Source: Azolla pinnata (lineage: Eukaryota; Streptophyta; Polypodiopsida; Salviniales; Salviniaceae). From it: a stretch of 31,561 nucleotides of DNA. A program made the position numbers and the translations under genes. The notes beneath the pieces were generated by a model, which did not search any database, was not told the DNA's origin, and saw only the letters and a list, made by a program, of their open reading frames with translations. Below, piece after piece: positions 27,190 to 31,561 of this stretch. How positions within the stretch are numbered: position 1 is the first letter of the stretch; every line of letters begins with the position of its first letter. The stretch lies in NCBI GenBank assembly GCA_037176905.1, contig JBBBWG010016668.1, forward strand, positions 49,982-81,542. Reading direction: 5' to 3'.

Positions 27190-28799
27190 CATGCATCAGC
27201 TGTCGGAAAGTCGGCAAGCAAGGATCGCCAATTTTCCCGACGTTTGGAAGCATCAGCAAAAAACGTTGTGTCCCCATTCAAGCCTCACAAAATTGGTTTG
27301 GCCAGAGGTTCCAACTACGAGAGCTGAATGAAATCCTTTCCCACCGCAACTGCTTCGACGAGGAACTGTTGCACTGTTTATCATCATCGCTCGGACAACA
27401 ATGATCTGTTGGCGTTGCTTGCATGCATCTTTTGGAAAAAAAAACCCCGACGAGAAACTCTCTTATCGTCTTGTAATGGCCTAAGCTCGTAGATGACAAT
27501 TGACTCGGAAACGACAAAAATTGAAGGGAAGGAAAACGGCAATCATGCATTAGCTGGAATCATAGATAATTTTAACAATTCTATCTTAAATGATTTATGT
27601 AATACTATCAAACAGTTAGGATGGTATAACGGTTAGTATTGAAGGCTTGAGGTGTCGTTTAATACTGATATAATACCATTTTGGTTACATGCTTGTGACA
27701 TCGCCTAGCGTTGGCTTTCAAGTTGGCAATCTATTACATTTGCAATGACACTATTCTCATCCGCGATTGGTTTTTCCCCGCGCACCTTAACTAGCACTTG
27801 ATGGGGAATTTATGATGCCTTCAAGGTTCTCTGTTGGATTGTTGAGTTCTTACTTGTGCTGCTTTCAATCACTGTTGTGGTTTTCTTTTTTCGAGGGAAC
27901 TTTCCCATATCTCTTGCTTCACATTGTACAGGCCCACTACAGGAGGTGTTGCAAAGAAGTGAATATCCAAGATACAGAAAAGGTTTAAACTGTGAGCTGA
28001 ATCATTGAATCAAGAAGACCCAACAATCTCTAGGGTCTTGTTGACACAGACGATGGAGAGCATGGATCTTGATGTCATTATATGGCATTCTCATCCTAAT
28101 GTTATACTGAGACCAGGTAGATTGTAACGGATGTGAAGCTTTTGTTCCAAACACAAATGACTTTATTCAAATGAAAAGGCCTAATGAAGAGATGCCATAA
28201 TCTGTGTTCATCAATGGAGCGTTAAAATGAAAAGAATTGTTCTTAAATTGTGTTAGGATCTATATACTTCCCTGAAGAGAAGGTATGTCTTTTGACAAGG
28301 GAAAAGATTTCTGGCAATGTAAATTTTTTTATTACTATCAAGAATAGGCCAGAATTTAACCTGACTTAGTTTTCCTCCTTGTCAATCAAGAATCGATCAA
28401 ACGAAAACAGAGCATCTGATATCCAATAATTCAAATCTTTATCACCTACAATGTCTAAAATTACATGACTGGAATGAGCTATAATATACATGAACATAGA
28501 TTAATATATAACCTAATATTACACTAGATAACAGTTACCAACACAGAAAAAATGGCCTCAGATTCCACCTTAAATGCCAATGATAAGTTATCTCACGAAG
28601 TACAGAGAAAAGTTCAATGTTGAGAGGTAAGTTGTGTCCCCAAGCGAAAAATCAAATGCTTACTTGGTAGACAGTGTTCACGTACTATGGATGAATATGA
28701 CATCATGCACGTAGACTAGGACATGAAGAGTTCAGATTTCATTTCTAATTTCGGATATATAATCATGTGCCTGTTCTCTTCTCTGGTTGAAAGAAACCT
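27190..28799. other. Intergenic region downstream of EMC5
   Basis: No gene, RNA gene or mobile element could be supported. It is AT-rich and should include the EMC5 3' UTR near 28,800. Open frames here are short and unlike any family I know. Confidence 0.5.
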
Positions 28800-31295
28800 T
28801 CAGTTCTTTAGATTCAATTTCTCGTTGATTTCCAGAGGGAATACCTTTCCCCTGTGGTTGAAGGTTATGAAATCGAGGTTCTCAGCCATGTGTGTAAGCC
28901 TGCATCATAAAATACCATCAACTCTCTCTCTCTCTCAAAAAAAAAACAAGACGTATTGCTTTCAATTTATGCAAAAAACAAGACGTATTTTACATTCACT
29001 GGAAAAAAACTGTGATAAAGCAGTCCACTGTAGCCAAGATCACAATCATTGTCATAAATAGTGTCAATTTTGGTAGGCACCAACCAGCAATTAATGTACT
29101 ATGAAGAGGGGGGTAATTGAGGTTATTCCACAGTTGCAAATACCTCAAGAGTTGGCAATTCTAGTCAAGACAACATTGGTGTCTAGCTAAGAAAACAGAG
29201 GGAAGCACAACGCAATGATAGATGATTGTACAGCAAAATGGTATTCGATGCATTCATAGTGCAAACTCTGTTTTGCAGATCTGTGGTTCATGGAATATGA
29301 TAAAGTTAATACAGCTTTTTCGCCTTGAACGCAGCACTCTGATTAAAATCATCATATATGAACATAGCACCATGATTTCAAGGCCTGCTATCAAAGTCTA
29401 AACCATCATCCATGACATTAGACATGCTTTTAGCTCATTTTTTTCGATGAACCAATTACATGGCAGGAAAAAAAATCAGACCTGTTTTCACAGTCTGTTC
29501 TACTGTTCCTAAAGCACAGCTAGCAGTTATAAGATGCAAGTGAAATAGTATACCTGTCTGTCTCCATGTCAGGTAAAATGGGTAAAAACTGCCCGGGAAC
29601 TCTCAAAGCTGCCCAAAAGCAAAGAATAAGGCTAACCAGAAGTTCCACAAACACCTACAGGTCACAATAGAGTAATTATCAGTCTCCACCACAGAGTGAA
29701 TATAACAAGTTCCAATATTAATACCTGCAAAGGTGGCCAAATAAACTCCTCATCTTTGAGTTTCAACACACCACGATCTGTAAAATTGGGAGACGTAAAC
29801 ACACAGAAAGTTTAGTGGCTTCACTACCCAAACATTCATCTAGCACACAACACAGACGCATAGGTGTGTACATATGTGAAGCACATACATGAATATATAT
29901 CCAAACAGACAAACAAGAAAACAAAGTATCCTGAAAAATGAGCAACAGTGGGAACAAGCAAGAACATAATCAAACATAGCGAATGCTTTGCAGCTATGGT
30001 GAGGTGATAAACAACTTTTCAAGCGAAAACTCCTTATCTCCAGGACAATTTCTAGATCACAATAATTCAACAAACCAGTAACGTACACTAGAGCCGTTTT
30101 TCAAGAAAACTTTGTGAAAGAAAGTTAGACTTCGCAGAAACCTCACTCAAATCAGGTAACATTTCTGTGTCGTAGCAAGTAAGCAATTCATCAAGCATTG
30201 TTGGGGTTCTATTATGTTTTGCTCATTCATTTTGTTCGTCTTAAATAATCAATGTTATATATAGGTAGGTAGAACAATATGAGAGCACAGCACGCAACAA
30301 TATGAGTTCTTACCTTTTCGAGGTTTCAGTAGCAATGTCAATGGACCTATGATTTCAAGTGAAAATACTAGTACATAAGGCCCATGTCCACTGAAGTATC
30401 AATGAGTGTCAATCCAACAAATAATTCAAAGAGGTCAAACAATGAGTTATTTTCAACGGGATTCCACCGAGAGGTTTCAGTCATTTCCTGAGTTAGGGTT
30501 TGGATGCATTCCTGATACTTCACCTATTCAAGAAGCCAGCATGAAATGTTGAAAGGGACGTGCTAATATTATATCAAAACATATGGGTATAAGTCCTATG
30601 CATCCAGGGATTCATAAAACAATACTTTCCATAATCACAAAAGTGTAGCGAAAACAACTACCTACCAAATTAACCATGGTAATTGACCAAATAAAAGACG
30701 TTATCTCTAGCTGCCCAATGAAAACTGACCCCAATGAAAGAGAATAATCTGCAACCGTAGCTACCCAACTGGCTAGCTCAAACACATCAAGTGGAAAACA
30801 AATAAATGATAGATATATGAATAAAAGCAACAAGGATGATAAGCAGAAATAGACACAAATAGCATACAGAAACATGAGCAAAGATAAACATAAATCAATG
30901 AAAAAGATGAACACAAACAGAGAAAAAATAAGGACAAAACAAGCATAGATCAACGTAGATAAACATGAATAAAGACGAACACAAACAGAGAAAAATAAGC
31001 ACAAATAAGCATGAATATCATAAATAAGCATGAACGAAGATAAACATAAATAGAGAAAAGTAACGCATACAGGCATACATAACATGAATAAATAAACAAC
31101 AGAAGGAAGGAAGGGAGGCAGGAAGAAGAAACCCAAAAGTAAAATAAAGAAGAAAGGAATTAGAAAAGAGAGAGAGAGAGAGGAAAGAAGCAGACTGCAG
31201 GCAGGAGAGATTGCTTACATACATTGTATGGTGGAGAATCCTGCGTGTGCTAGGATGAGGAGGCCGAGTGAGCCGATCAGGAGATCTATCCCCAT
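28800..31295 (-). CDS. EMC5: ER membrane protein complex subunit 5 (EMC5 / MMGT family), 4 exons
   Basis: Exons in transcript order: 31295-31223, 29777-29725, 29654-29554 and 28899-28800. They join in phase to 108 aa, normal for plant EMC5 (about 104-110). The family is a two-helix subunit of the ER membrane protein complex, which inserts transmembrane segments into the ER membrane; it is also annotated as a membrane magnesium transporter. Visible features are MGIDLLIG followed by LLILAHAGFSTIQYRG (first membrane helix and the conserved AHA-STIQYR motif), KDEEFIWPP, a second helix in VELLVSLILCFWAALRVPG, and the hallmark FNHRGKVFP near the C-terminus. The start is the first ATG after the promoter. 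Intron 1 (1,445 nt) contains an A-rich imperfect repeat. No lesion is visible. Confidence 0.93.
30780..31130. repeat. A-rich imperfect repeats in EMC5 intron 1
   Basis: The plus strand is strongly A-rich, built from variants of AAACATGAATAAA, AAATAAGCATGAA and GAACACAAACAGAGAAAAA. Two ~68-bp units beginning GAACACAAACAGAG are visible at about 30,910 and 30,978. The strand bias leaves a long T-rich, apparently hydrophobic frame on the minus strand, which is not a gene. Confidence 0.65.
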
Positions 31296-31480
31296 GGCTG
31301 GCTGAGGAAAGAGAGGAGATCAGAGCACAGATTCAGAACAGAGTCAAGGAAAAAGAAGGAAACAAAGAGAGGAGCAGAGCTGGAGGTTTTGTATAATTTC
31401 CCCAAACTGCCCCTCAAGGAATTGGTCACTTCCAGATTAGGGTTAGGGTTTTTTCAGAGGGGGTAAGAGTGAACATGTCC
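31296..31480 (-). promoter_or_regulatory. EMC5 5' leader and promoter with a telobox pair
   Basis: About 95 bp upstream of the ATG the minus strand has AAATTATACAAAA, a possible TATA element. At 31437-31450 it reads AACCCTAACCCTAA, a double telobox, a common element of plant housekeeping promoters. The leader is purine-rich on the plus strand. The start site was not located. Confidence 0.5.
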
Positions 31481-31483
31481 CCA

Positions 31484-31561
31484 CCCTAACCCTAACCCTA
31501 ACCCTAACCCTAACCCTAACCCTAACCCTAACCCTAACCCTAACCCTAAACCTAACCCTAA
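31484..31561. repeat. CCCTAA (TTAGGG-type) telomeric repeat array
   Basis: Thirteen units (78 bp) of CCCTAA run to the window edge, with one permuted pair (CCCTAAA CCTAA). The unit is the 6-bp TTAGGG type, not the 7-bp TTTAGGG usual in most plants. The C-rich strand reads 5'-3' towards the right edge, opposite to what a native right chromosome end would show. An inverted TTAGGGTTAGGG lies 35 bp before it. Confidence 0.95.

Noticed and set aside
26781-27404. 207-codon plus-strand frame
   Set aside because: It begins in the minisatellite, crosses a duplicated block and has no family resemblance.
27615-27665. tRNA-like A-box sequence (GGTATAACGGTTAGTA)
   Set aside because: No B box (GGTTCGAATCC type), no acceptor stem and no anticodon arm could be drawn.
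30612-31136. 174-codon hydrophobic minus-strand frame resembling a membrane protein
   Set aside because: It lies in EMC5 intron 1 over an A-rich repeat; the hydrophobic residues follow from T-rich codons on the complementary strand.
31484-31561. Native chromosome end at the right edge
   Set aside because: The strand orientation is the reverse of that expected at a right-hand telomere, and only 78 bp are present in the window.

Overview
The window is nuclear DNA of a land plant. It holds four intron-rich protein genes whose products are plant housekeeping or vacuolar proteins, all spliced at GT-AG sites, with AT-rich introns full of small repeats, several plant telobox motifs (AAACCCTAA) and telomere-like tracts. 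I cannot fix the lineage. A non-LTR reverse transcriptase fragment, a divergent V-ATPase B N-terminus and a TTAGGG-type telomeric array are hints only. No tRNA, rRNA, CRISPR array or prokaryote-style operon was seen.

Layout, left to right: (1) 783-3229, + strand, an 8-exon MPDU1-like PQ-loop protein (230 aa) acting in ER dolichol-linked sugar use. Two of its seven introns carry U12-type splice signals. (2) 4040-9617, - strand, a 14-exon V-type H+-ATPase subunit B (488 aa), converging on MPDU1. (3) 9,618-11,805, the V-ATPase leader and promoter and the 3' flank of the next gene. (4) 11806-25119, - strand, a 28-exon full-length ABCC/MRP transporter (1,623 aa) of the plant ABCC1/ABCC2 type, with a decayed LINE in intron 9. 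(5) 25,120-28,799, a repeat-rich stretch upstream of ABCC with six telobox-like motifs and an 11-copy minisatellite that carries a telobox-like motif in every unit. (6) 28800-31295, - strand, a 4-exon EMC5/MMGT-like ER membrane complex subunit (108 aa). (7) 31,296-31,561, the EMC5 promoter with telobox motifs facing a 78-bp CCCTAA array at the window edge.

Exon models were built by hand from conserved protein segments, splice sites and reading phase. For all four genes every exon joins in phase and the total length agrees with the family. Two genes act at the ER (MPDU1, EMC5) and two probably at the vacuole (V-ATPase B, ABCC). I see no evidence that they form a functional cluster.

The most notable points are the paired U12-type introns in one small gene, the telobox-bearing minisatellite upstream of ABCC, the inverted telomeric repeats at the right edge, and repeated local tandem duplication, including copies of the MPDU1 last exon and of the ABCC exon 1 tail.
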